Shown piece by piece: positions 1 to 6,975 of a stretch of 64,000 bases of DNA. The notes under the pieces were generated by a model, which was not told where the DNA came from, made no database searches, and worked only from the letters and a program-made list of their open reading frames with translations. The position numbers and the translations under genes are program-made. The DNA comes from Candidatus Gastranaerophilales bacterium (lineage in GTDB: Bacteria > Cyanobacteriota > Vampirovibrionia > Gastranaerophilales > Gastranaerophilaceae), in contig CALVDX010000001.1 of assembly GCA_944326425.1 (NCBI GenBank), positions 124,001 through 188,000 on the forward strand, given 5' to 3'. Within the stretch, counting starts at the first letter, position 1. Every line of letters starts with the position of its first letter.

Positions 1-2
1 AG

Positions 3-1460
3 GTTATTGCAAAGATCCCGGCATCAAAACCTGTACGTGTAACCCATGAGGAGGATTCTTTTCTTGTAAATATTGATAATGAAAAAACTCTCGGGCTGCA
101 ATCGTTTGTTGTTGTGTCTGAAAACGGGTTAATCGGTATAGAAGGGTTAAAACGCAAAGGAAAACCTGCAATTTATCATGGTGCAATGGAGTTTTGCCGG
201 ACAAAACAGAACGACGGTTTTTATATAATTAACCTTATTGAAATGCAGGATTATTTAAAAGGGGTTGTTCCTAACGAAATGCCTGTAAGGTTTGGATTGG
301 AGGCGCTTAAGGCTCAAACTATTGCTGCCAGAAACTATGTTCTTGCCCCGCGATGCAAGGCTTATGATGAATTTGATGTTGTAGATAGTGTTGCAAGCCA
401 GGTTTATTTCGGTGCAAACACGGAGGAAGAGATCACAAATCAGGCAGTGGATGAGACCGAAGGTCAGGTTGCATCTTATAAGGGGGACCTGATACTTGCG
501 TTGTATAGTTCTACGGCGGGCGGGTATACGGAGAGTTATTCAAACGCGTTCTCCGATAAGTATCAGTTCCCTGCAGAACATAAACCGTATCTTGTAGCAA
601 AGCCCGATATGCTTTCGTTTGTTCCTATGACAAAAGAGGAAAATGCAAGAGCTTTTTATACTTCTATCCCGTCTGCGTATGATATGGATTCTCCATATTT
701 TAGATGGAAAAGAACATGGACGCTTCAAGATTTTGAAACTGATATTAATATTAACCTGAAATCATTGGCTCAAACAGGATTTATAACCCCGCCGCCGCAG
801 GATAATTTTATATACAAAGTGAAAGATATAAAAGTCCTTAAGCGGGGCGAGTCCGGAAAAATTATGGAGATAGAAATTGATACGGAGCGCGGTAATTATA
901 TAGTAAGAAAAGAACTTATTATAAGACGTCTTTTCTTAAACCACGGTAAAGCGCTGCCTAGTGCTAACTTTGTACTCGATATTGAACGCGATGAGGCAGG
1001 AAATATAACAAATATAACAGCAATCGGCGGAGGTTTCGGACACGGGGTCGGCATGAGCCAGTATGGTGCAGGGTTTATGGGAAGTAAACTTAATAAAAAC
1101 TATATGGAAATCCTTAAGCACTATTATACGGATATTGTTATCGGTACGCAGCCGGTAGTTGTTAAATCAAAACCTGTAAAGCAGAAGTTTTACACCGCAG
1201 ATAAAAAGGGAATTATTCTTATAGATAATTATCACGGAGTAAAAATACTTCCTGTAAGGATTAACGGTTTACTTTTGGAAATAGGGCTCAGCGGCGGATT
1301 TTTGCAGAAAAATTTTGAGTATGATATTTCAAAATATCTTCAAGAAGGAGAGAACGAAGTAATATATTATCCGCCGGACAGAGGAAGCTCCGGAAAGGAA
1401 ATAAAAGTCCTTATAGATTTAAGCCGGAATGAGGAAAATAATGACGGAAAGCAAGAGTGA
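3..1460 (+). CDS. SpoIID/LytB-domain protein (5' end outside window)
   Basis: The frame is open to the left edge, so the true start lies outside the window; the first in-window candidate start (GTG at 114) is internal. The protein has the SpoIID/LytB amidase-enhancer core: a YLKGVVPNEMP-type segment, then LKAQTIAARNY, and near the C-terminus the family motif GFGHGVGMSQYGA. SpoIID proteins act on peptidoglycan outside the membrane, stimulating amidases or cleaving denuded glycan strands. In non-sporulating bacteria the family usually serves wall remodelling, which is the likely role here. It overlaps the downstream murJ start by 20 nt, so the two are probably co-transcribed wall genes. The family call is secure; the biochemical activity is inferred. 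Confidence 0.9.
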   Translation, partial: VIAKIPASKPVRVTHEEDSFLVNIDNEKTLGLQSFVVVSENGLIGIEGLKRKGKPAIYHGAMEFCRTKQNDGFYIINLIEMQDYLKGVVPNEMPVRFGLEALKAQTIAARNYVLAPRCKAYDEFDVVDSVASQVYFGANTEEEITNQAVDETEGQVASYKGDLILALYSSTAGGYTESYSNAFSDKYQFPAEHKPYLVAKPDMLSFVPMTKEENARAFYTSIPSAYDMDSPYFRWKRTWTLQDFETDININLKSLAQTGFITPPPQDNFIYKVKDIKVLKRGESGKIMEIEIDTERGNYIVRKELIIRRLFLNHGKALPSANFVLDIERDEAGNITNITAIGGGFGHGVGMSQYGAGFMGSKLNKNYMEILKHYYTDIVIGTQPVVVKSKPVKQKFYTADKKGIILIDNYHGVKILPVRINGLLLEIGLSGGFLQKNFEYDISKYLQEGENEVIYYPPDRGSSGKEIKVLIDLSRNEENNDGKQE

Positions 1461-3030
1461 AACAAACGGTATTTTAAGAGCTGCGTGGCTTATTGCAGTT
1501 ATTACGATTTTATCTAAGTTTATCGGCTTTTTACGGGATATGGTGCTGGCCGGTCATTATGGGGCCTCGACAGTTTCTGATGCTTATTTTTATGCAAACC
1601 AGATACCTTCGCTTGCAATTATTCTGCTCGGCGGTGTCGGAGGGCCGTTTCACAGTGCGACAGTTTCTGTTTTTTCCAAAATGATTCCTAATCTCAATAC
1701 TAAGCCGCCGGTGGAGGTTAATAAACTATATTCAACATTTTTTACGGGGACTTTTATTCTTTTTGGTTTATTTTCGGTTCTCTGCTACTTCTTTGCACCG
1801 CAGATTATGAGTTTTATCATATCTAACGGGAGTGAAGAACTCATAACTCTTGCAACGGAACACTTTAAAATAATGTCACCGGTCATACTTTTTGGCGGAA
1901 TAATCGGAATTTATTACGGTTTGCTTGTTTGTTATAAACAGTTTACTCTTCCAAATATGTCGCCTGTTGTTCTTAGTCTTGTAATAATAATTGCTGTTCT
2001 TCTTTGCGGCGATGATCCTAACGGTTTGGTACTGGCATGGGCAACAACAGTTGGCGGACTTTTGCAGCTGGTTATTCAGTACCCGAAACTCAGACAAATT
2101 GGTTTTAGAGTAAAACCAAATTTTGAGTTTGCTAATAATCCGAATTTTAAATTAATATGCGAGCTTCTTTTTCCTGCGGTTCTTAGTTCAACAATCGGGC
2201 AGATTAATATTTACATTGATATGTTTTTTGCATCCTCCTTAAGAGAAGGTGCGTGGACGGCTGTTGTTTATGCAAACAGAATTTTTCAATTCCCTGTAGG
2301 TATTCTTGTAACGGCATTCCTTGTTCCGCTCTTTCCGCTGTTTTCAAGATACGTTGCGGATAAGGATTTTGAGGGTATAAAAAACTATTTTAATAAAGGT
2401 GTCGGGGTTTTGTTTTTTATCTCAATACCTATCATTATATGTGTGTTGCTGCTTGCAAAAGATGCAATAAGTCTTGTGTTTGAACGAGGCGCCTTTGATA
2501 CGCAGGCTGTAATGATGGTTACAGAGGCTCTTTGCTACCTGTCTATTTCAATACTTCCGTATGTGTTCAGGGATTCCATAACCCGGATTTTTTATTCGTT
2601 TAATGACTCCAAGACTCCTTTTATTGTTGCAACATGTTCTATTCTTTTAAAATATATACTTAATGTGGTATTAATAACAAAATTGAATATGGGAATTGCT
2701 GGTATTACGCTTTCAACCTCCTTTATTACACTTTTTAATGCTATTCTGCTTGGAATATTTGTATCAAAGAAGATAAAACTGGATTACGGTTCTCTCTTCA
2801 AAAATCTTGGTAAAATGCTGATAGCCGGCATGTTAACTTTTGTAATTTGTATATTCCTGTCAAAATGGATAACTGTCATGCTGCTGCCAAAATATGTTTC
2901 TGAGGTTGTAAGAATAGTTGTGATAGGAAGTTTTTGTTTTGGTATTTATACTTTATTTAATTTTATATTAAAAATGGAGTATGCTAACGAACTTTATGTC
3001 CGCATTGTGGGTAAGTTTTTGCACAAATAA
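1441..3030 (+). CDS. murJ: Lipid II flippase MurJ
   Basis: This is a 529-residue polytopic membrane protein of the MurJ/MviN family, with about 14 hydrophobic segments. It begins with the typical ILSKFIGFLRDMVLAGHYG stretch, in which the conserved Arg and Asp of the first helix are visible. MurJ moves lipid-linked peptidoglycan precursor across the cytoplasmic membrane. I chose ATG 1441 over the in-frame ATG at 1429 because GAGG at 1431-1434 lies 6 nt before it. It overlaps the SpoIID-like gene, fitting a wall-synthesis unit. The stop abuts the convergent gene ending at 3031 with no spacer. Confidence 0.93.
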   Translation: MTESKSETNGILRAAWLIAVITILSKFIGFLRDMVLAGHYGASTVSDAYFYANQIPSLAIILLGGVGGPFHSATVSVFSKMIPNLNTKPPVEVNKLYSTFFTGTFILFGLFSVLCYFFAPQIMSFIISNGSEELITLATEHFKIMSPVILFGGIIGIYYGLLVCYKQFTLPNMSPVVLSLVIIIAVLLCGDDPNGLVLAWATTVGGLLQLVIQYPKLRQIGFRVKPNFEFANNPNFKLICELLFPAVLSSTIGQINIYIDMFFASSLREGAWTAVVYANRIFQFPVGILVTAFLVPLFPLFSRYVADKDFEGIKNYFNKGVGVLFFISIPIIICVLLLAKDAISLVFERGAFDTQAVMMVTEALCYLSISILPYVFRDSITRIFYSFNDSKTPFIVATCSILLKYILNVVLITKLNMGIAGITLSTSFITLFNAILLGIFVSKKIKLDYGSLFKNLGKMLIAGMLTFVICIFLSKWITVMLLPKYVSEVVRIVVIGSFCFGIYTLFNFILKMEYANELYVRIVGKFLHK

Positions 3031-3570
3031 TTATTCTCCTAAAAACGGATTGTTTTTGTAAATGTTAATAAAATCCTGATTATATTGGTTCATTCTTATC
3101 AGATAGGTCGTTTTTTCTTCGTCATCCAGTGTGAATTTACCATCGGCCGGCAGACCGCCCTGTTTGTCGCACATTAAAACAAACATGGCATATTCTTCTT
3201 TTGAAATATATCCGTCCGAATTTGTATCTAAAGTGTTACTTGTTAACTTAGAGTTGTAGGTAAGCATTTTTTTTATTAAATTTCTCTCATCATTTGGGGA
3301 GTGATATCTTTGTTTCAGAATTTCATAATTAAGTTCAATATTCCCTTGGATGTATTCTTCCTCCGTTACTTTTCCGTCTTTGTTTTTGTCAAAGAAATCT
3401 AGCATTTTTTCTGAGTAATCAAGATATGCTTGTTTTTGTGCCTCCGGAGTTGTCGTTTTTTTATTAAATATGACAAATTCTCTCTCTTCTAATTCTCTGG
3501 TCGGTTTTTGCGCAAGTTGTAATCTAGCGTTGTGTGCTTTTTGGGGTAAATCTCCGGATATTAATGACAT
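3031..3570 (-). CDS. EF-hand calcium-binding protein
   Basis: The protein has 179 residues and two canonical EF-hand loops: DKNKDGKVTEEE at about 61-72 and DTNSDGYISKEE at about 115-126. Both have acidic residues at positions 1, 3, 5 and 12 and Gly at 6. No signal peptide or membrane segment is visible, so the site of action is unclear. A strong AGGAGAG lies just upstream of the ATG, and the promoter region carries TACTTTATATAT (3598-3609, minus strand), a sequence shared with two other genes here. Calcium binding is well supported; the biological role is unknown. Confidence 0.85.
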   Translation of the reverse strand: MSLISGDLPQKAHNARLQLAQKPTRELEEREFVIFNKKTTTPEAQKQAYLDYSEKMLDFFDKNKDGKVTEEEYIQGNIELNYEILKQRYHSPNDERNLIKKMLTYNSKLTSNTLDTNSDGYISKEEYAMFVLMCDKQGGLPADGKFTLDDEEKTTYLIRMNQYNQDFINIYKNNPFLGE

Positions 3571-3654
3571 GTTCTCTCTCCTAAATATATAGTTTAGATA
3601 TATAAAGTAATTTATAATTAAATAATTGACATTTTAGTTAATATATATGAAGTT

Positions 3655-3682
3655 TTGTAACATTTAACCATCGTAGTATAAT
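3655..3682 (+). promoter_or_regulatory. Promoter placing +1 at the ATG of the gene at 3689
   Basis: TTGTAA (3655-3660) and TATAAT (3677-3682) are separated by 16 nt. The ATG begins 6 nt after the -10 box and no Shine-Dalgarno sequence is present, so the mRNA is probably leaderless. Confidence 0.6.
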
Positions 3683-3688
3683 ACAAAT

Positions 3689-4210
3689 ATGGATAAGGCT
3701 GAGTACAGGAAAAAGGCTAAAAAAATACGAAAAGAACTTGATATAGACGGGATAAGTCTGCGGATACAGGAAAAAATTCAGCAGATGAGTTCCTACATAG
3801 AAGCAAAGGATGTAATGCTTTATTATCCTAAAGAAGGAGAACTTAATTTGTTAGGTCTTGCTGGTGATAAAAAAGATTTTTACCTTCCGCGGTTGGACAA
3901 TACGGATATTTTGCCCTGCCCGTGGAAGTGTGGTGACACTCTTTGTTTGTCGCGGTATAAGATTTTAGAACCGTATACAGAACCGGTATCTGCCGGTGAC
4001 ATAGATTTGATAATCCTGCCGGGGCTTTGTGCAGATAAAAATAAAAACAGGTTGGGGTATGGTAAAGGATGTTATGATAGGTTTTTAGAAAAATGCAAAG
4101 CTGCGACAATTTTTGCGGTTCCAGATGAGTTAATTTTTGACGCTATACCTGTAGAAATTTTTGATAAAAAAGCAGATGTAATAGTTTCTCAATGTCGGAT
4201 TATTTTATGA
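3689..4210 (+). CDS. 5-formyltetrahydrofolate cyclo-ligase
   Basis: At 173 residues this is the normal length for 5-FCL (MTHFS/YgfA), which converts 5-formyl-THF to 5,10-methenyl-THF using ATP. The N-terminal basic segment (RKKAKKIRKEL), the central DLIILPGLCAD segment and the nucleotide-binding LGYGKGCYDRFL motif all match the family. The start follows a TATAAT box by 6 nt with no ribosome binding site. A short hairpin follows the stop. The gene appears monocistronic between the EF-hand gene and the STAS-like gene. Confidence 0.93.
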   Translation: MDKAEYRKKAKKIRKELDIDGISLRIQEKIQQMSSYIEAKDVMLYYPKEGELNLLGLAGDKKDFYLPRLDNTDILPCPWKCGDTLCLSRYKILEPYTEPVSAGDIDLIILPGLCADKNKNRLGYGKGCYDRFLEKCKAATIFAVPDELIFDAIPVEIFDKKADVIVSQCRIIL

Positions 4211-4216
4211 GTAATT

Positions 4217-4238
4217 AATACCATGCGTGGTATTTTCT
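4217..4238 (+). terminator. Weak hairpin terminator after the 5-FCL gene
   Basis: AATACCA-TGCG-TGGTATT forms a 7-bp stem with a tetraloop followed by a short T run. It is a plausible but weak intrinsic terminator. Confidence 0.4.
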
Positions 4239-4287
4239 GCTTAAAGATAACTTTAATAAAAACTTCTGTATTTTGTATTCCCCCAGG

Positions 4288-4329
4288 TCTTATAAACTTA
4301 TACTAAAGTTATACAAATCTTATAAGTTT
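4288..4329. promoter_or_regulatory. Direct and inverted repeats upstream of the STAS-like gene
   Basis: TCTTATAA occurs at 4288-4295 and 4318-4325, exactly 30 nt apart, which is about three helical turns. AAACTTATA (4294-4302) and TATAAGTTT (4321-4329) form an inverted pair. The arrangement resembles a pair of operator half-sites just upstream of the promoter for the gene at 4371. The regulator is unknown. Confidence 0.3.
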
Positions 4330-4358
4330 CGGTAATGCAGGAAACTACTCTAAATTGT

Positions 4359-4364
4359 TAAAAT
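4359..4364 (+). promoter_or_regulatory. -10 box (TAAAAT) 6 nt before the ATG at 4371
   Basis: The hexamer ends 6 nt before the start codon and there is no Shine-Dalgarno sequence, the same geometry as other genes here. No convincing -35 box is visible. Confidence 0.4.
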
Positions 4365-4370
4365 TTTAGT

Positions 4371-4718
4371 ATGATAACCTACGAGACGGAAAATTATATT
4401 ATTTTGTGTCCTAAATTCCGAATTTTTTCTAAAAAATCAGTAGAAGAAATAAGGACATTTTTTTTCAATACTCAAAAATATAAACAGCCGGTAATTGATA
4501 TGAGTAATATTGACGCCTTATCACAAGATTTTTTTGAATTTATTGATGAATCTCGCAAAAGAGTAATATTATTAAATCCGAGTGCAGAAGTATTTGCACT
4601 GCTCAATCTTACGGGGTATGATAACAAGGTTAAGCTATATGTTAATACAATTGACCTGGAAGAGGATAAACGTGAACTAAGAAACAGAAAATTTTCTATT
4701 GTTTCTACTGTAAAATGA
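4371..4718 (+). CDS. STAS-like (anti-sigma-factor-antagonist-type) domain protein
   Basis: The 115-residue protein has the alternating pattern of a STAS domain: a beta strand ending in VIDMSNIDALS at about 41-51, a helix, then VILLNPSAEVFALLNLTGYDNKVKLY. The segment after the DMS strand is where a phosphorylatable Ser would sit in SpoIIAA-type antagonists. STAS domains mediate partner-switching regulation or anchor membrane transporters. No kinase or phosphatase partner is adjacent. Its stop overlaps an ATGA, but the downstream dapF uses a later start. The fold assignment is by pattern only and moderately sure. Confidence 0.55.
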   Translation: MITYETENYIILCPKFRIFSKKSVEEIRTFFFNTQKYKQPVIDMSNIDALSQDFFEFIDESRKRVILLNPSAEVFALLNLTGYDNKVKLYVNTIDLEEDKRELRNRKFSIVSTVK

Positions 4719-4726
4719 TATATAAT
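4699..4726 (+). promoter_or_regulatory. Possible dapF promoter
   Basis: TTGTTT (4699-4704) and TATAAT (4721-4726) are 16 nt apart and overlap the end of the preceding gene. A Shine-Dalgarno sequence follows before the dapF ATG. Confidence 0.4.
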
Positions 4727-4747
4727 AATTGTAAAAGCGGAGAAGTA

Positions 4748-5593
4748 ATGGAAACGATACATTTCACAAAGATGCAGGGCTGCGGGAACGATTTTGTAAT
4801 ATTAGATTACCCCGAGTATAAAAAATCCAGAATTTTTATGGCAGATCTCGCAAGAACATTATGCGACAGGCATTTTGGTGTAGGCGCCGACGGGTTGATT
4901 ATTCCTGATTATAAATCTAAAAATGCTGATATAGGCTGGTATTTTTATAATTCTGACGGCTCAACGGCACAAATGTGCGGTAATGGAATGCGTTGTTTTG
5001 CTAAATATCTGTATGACAGAAAAATTATTGAAAAAGAAGAGTTTACCGTACAGACAGGAGCCGGTGTGATTACTCCGCAAATCTTACCTTATGGCGAAGT
5101 TACCGTAAAAATGTCTGTGCCGGTTCTTGATCCGGCGCTGATACCATTTCTGGGGGAAAAGAGTTTGAACTATAGCCTTGTATTAAAAGATATAGTGTTT
5201 ACAGGTAATGCAGTGTCTATGGGGAATCCACATTTTGTAATATTTACAGCCGAAAAAACTATGGATATGGCAAAGAAATACGGGCCGGAAATAGAGGTTA
5301 ATCCGCTATTCCCGGAGAAAACAAATGTAGAATTTGTCCGTATAATATCAAAAAATGAAATAGAGCTGAGTGTATGGGAAAGAGGATGCGGTATTACTTT
5401 GGCCTGCGGAACAGGTGCATGCGCCTCCGTTGTTACAGGAATTTTAAATAACTTAACAGAAAGTAAAGTTTTGGTAAATCTTCCGGGCGGCGCTGTAACT
5501 ATTGAATGGCAAGGTTCAGAGGCCGATGCCAATGTCCCTGTTTTCTTAACAGGTCCCGCAAATTATTCTTTTGAAGGCGATTTCGTATTGTAA
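4748..5593 (+). CDS. dapF: Diaminopimelate epimerase
   Basis: DapF converts LL- to meso-diaminopimelate for lysine and peptidoglycan synthesis. The 281-residue protein has both catalytic cysteines in context: MCGNGMRCFAKYL in the N-terminal half and ACGTGACAS near the C-terminus. MQGCGNDFVILD is at the start and GNPHFVIF in the middle. ATG 4748 is preferred over ATG 4715 because GGAGAAG precedes it and the protein then begins at the family's usual METIHFTKMQG. meso-DAP in the wall agrees with a Gram-negative-type envelope. Confidence 0.96.
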   Translation: METIHFTKMQGCGNDFVILDYPEYKKSRIFMADLARTLCDRHFGVGADGLIIPDYKSKNADIGWYFYNSDGSTAQMCGNGMRCFAKYLYDRKIIEKEEFTVQTGAGVITPQILPYGEVTVKMSVPVLDPALIPFLGEKSLNYSLVLKDIVFTGNAVSMGNPHFVIFTAEKTMDMAKKYGPEIEVNPLFPEKTNVEFVRIISKNEIELSVWERGCGITLACGTGACASVVTGILNNLTESKVLVNLPGGAVTIEWQGSEADANVPVFLTGPANYSFEGDFVL

Positions 5594-5614
5594 TTTTCTT
5601 GTTTATGTTACAAT
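5588..5614 (+). promoter_or_regulatory. Probable promoter of rpsF-ssb-rpsR
   Basis: TTGTAA at 5588-5593 and TACAAT at 5609-5614 are separated by a short 15-nt spacer. AAGGAG follows at about 5624-5629, before the rpsF ATG. Confidence 0.35.
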
Positions 5615-5639
5615 CTTTTGTATAAGGAGAAATATAAAT

Positions 5640-5942
5640 ATGAAAAATTATGAATTGTTAACTATTCTTAAACCCAATCTCGATACAGAAGAAGTAGACA
5701 AGGTTGTAGAAAAATTAAACTCTGATATCGCCGAAATGGGCGGTTCAGTAATCTCTTCCGATAAAATCGGACGTAAAAAATTAGCTTTTGATGTTCAAAA
5801 CTTTAGAGATGGTTTTTTTGTAAATACTGTACTTTCTCTTCCTGCGGAGAAAGTTGCTGATTTTACAAGAAACTTAAGACTCAATGAAAATGTTATTAGA
5901 ACAATGTTTTTAGAATCATCTAAGAAAGCACAGGAAGTATAA
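5640..5942 (+). CDS. rpsF: 30S ribosomal protein bS6
   Basis: The 100-residue protein starts MKNYELLTILKP and has the S6 pattern of KIGRKKLAFDVQNFRDGFF and a late LNENVIRTMFL. bS6 binds 16S rRNA together with bS18 in the platform. ATG 5640 is chosen over an upstream in-frame ATG (5571, inside dapF) because AAGGAG lies about 10 nt before it. The gene is in the classic rpsF-ssb-rpsR cluster and its stop overlaps the ssb start (TAATG). Confidence 0.97.
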   Translation: MKNYELLTILKPNLDTEEVDKVVEKLNSDIAEMGGSVISSDKIGRKKLAFDVQNFRDGFFVNTVLSLPAEKVADFTRNLRLNENVIRTMFLESSKKAQEV

Positions 5943-6358
5943 TGTCATTAGCAAAAGCAGTAATTACAGGAACAGTAGTAAGGACTCCGGAGGAACGTTT
6001 TACTCAAAATAACGTTTCAGTATCATCTTTTGTAGTATCTATAGAAGAACGTAATGCTGAACCAATGTTGTTAAGAGTGATTTCTAAACGTCAGTCACAT
6101 CAGGAAGTCCTTTCTAATCTTTCAAAAGCAGACAGAGTTCTGGTAGAAGGCGCTTTGCAAATATCAAACGTAAAAGACGAACGCGGTAATGAAAGAAAAG
6201 TTTTTGAACTGGATGCTAATACAATTGAAAAAATCGGCGGTGCTTCTGCTGCTTCGATGGCAGCGGTTGAGTCCAATGAACCTATTGTTAAGTACTCCGA
6301 TAGCGAAGATATCGAAGATGTTAACGAACTTATTAACGAGGAAGAAATTCCTTTTTAA
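5942..6358 (+). CDS. ssb: Single-stranded DNA-binding protein
   Basis: This 138-residue protein has an N-terminal OB-fold (MSLAKAVITGTVVRTPEERFTQNN) with LVEGALQISNVKDERGNERKV in the core. It has an acidic tail ending in EEIPF, the tip that recruits DNA repair and replication partners. The fold is slightly divergent from E. coli SSB and the linker is short. The gene lies between rpsF and rpsR, the most common placement, and is translationally coupled to rpsF. Confidence 0.93.
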   Translation: MSLAKAVITGTVVRTPEERFTQNNVSVSSFVVSIEERNAEPMLLRVISKRQSHQEVLSNLSKADRVLVEGALQISNVKDERGNERKVFELDANTIEKIGGASAASMAAVESNEPIVKYSDSEDIEDVNELINEEEIPF

Positions 6359-6398
6359 CGTATGATACTATTTAAGGCTAGAAAGGCAAATTAAAACA

Positions 6399-6632
6399 AT
6401 GGCAAAACAAGATTTACAAGACAAGAAAAAACGCAAAACCTGTTCATTTTGCGCTGAACATGTCGATGTAATCGATTATAAAGATGCGTCTAAGTTAAAA
6501 CGCTATTTAACAGAAGCAGGAAAGATTATTCCGAGACGTGTAACCGGAAACTGTGCAAAACATCAAAGAATGATTACAAAAGCTGTTAAACGTGCGCGTG
6601 AAGCATCTATCATCGGATACGTTTTTGACTAA
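6399..6632 (+). CDS. rpsR: 30S ribosomal protein bS18
   Basis: The 77-residue protein has [20 protein letters not shown], then [18 protein letters not shown] and [16 protein letters not shown], the conserved bS18 core that partners bS6. The CSFC pair is the remnant of a zinc-binding motif common in bS18. It is the last gene of the cluster, followed by a strong terminator. Confidence 0.97.
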   Translation: MAKQDLQDKKKRKTCSFCAEHVDVIDYKDASKLKRYLTEAGKIIPRRVTGNCAKHQRMITKAVKRAREASIIGYVFD

Positions 6633-6642
6633 TTTTTTAAGT

Positions 6643-6690
6643 AAAGCGGAGTTAATCAGAAAGAGGGTTAATTCTGCTTTATTTTTGTTT
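6643..6690 (+). terminator. Terminator of the rpsF-ssb-rpsR operon
   Basis: AAAGCGGAGTTAA (6643-6655) pairs with TTAATTCTGCTTT (6668-6680) with two G-T pairs, followed by ATTTTTGTTT. Confidence 0.85.
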
Positions 6691-6716
6691 AAAACTTAAT
6701 TATAAGGATTAAAAAA

Positions 6717-6905
6717 ATGGATAACAAAATTACTATCAGGTCAGACAGAAAAGATGATTATACTTTCCAATACAAGGGTGAGGATGTAGTCCTGAAAGCC
6801 GGCAGTATAATAAGTATTGCTGACGGGCTCCACGAAGTAGTGCTTCCAACTTGTGTGATGAAAATATTTAATAATCTTATTGTTATAAAAGATAGTGTAA
6901 AATAG
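6717..6905 (+). CDS. Small hypothetical protein (62 aa)
   Basis: I do not recognise this protein. It is short, mostly beta-like by pattern (ITIRSDRKDDYTFQYKGEDVVLKAGSI), and carries a single Cys in LPTCVMKIF. It lies between two good terminators, so it is a separate transcription unit. A TAAGGA precedes the ATG by about 9 nt, supporting translation. It is a soluble protein with no signal peptide. Confidence 0.6.
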   Translation: MDNKITIRSDRKDDYTFQYKGEDVVLKAGSIISIADGLHEVVLPTCVMKIFNNLIVIKDSVK

Positions 6906-6921
6906 TTCATTTGTGTAAAAT

Positions 6922-6953
6922 AAAAAGCCGGAGTGTAATACTCCGGCTTTTTT
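6922..6953. terminator. Bidirectional terminator
   Basis: AAAAAGCCGGAG (6922-6933), loop TGTAATA, CTCCGGCTTTTTT (6941-6953). It separates the small gene on the plus strand from the end of the GH13-like gene on the minus strand and can work both ways. Confidence 0.9.
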
Positions 6954-6975
6954 GTATATTTACATTAATTATCAG

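Noticed and set aside
5170-5532. Minus-strand frame of 120 codons inside dapF
   Set aside because: It lies entirely within a clearly coding gene on the other strand and has no ribosome binding site or family pattern.
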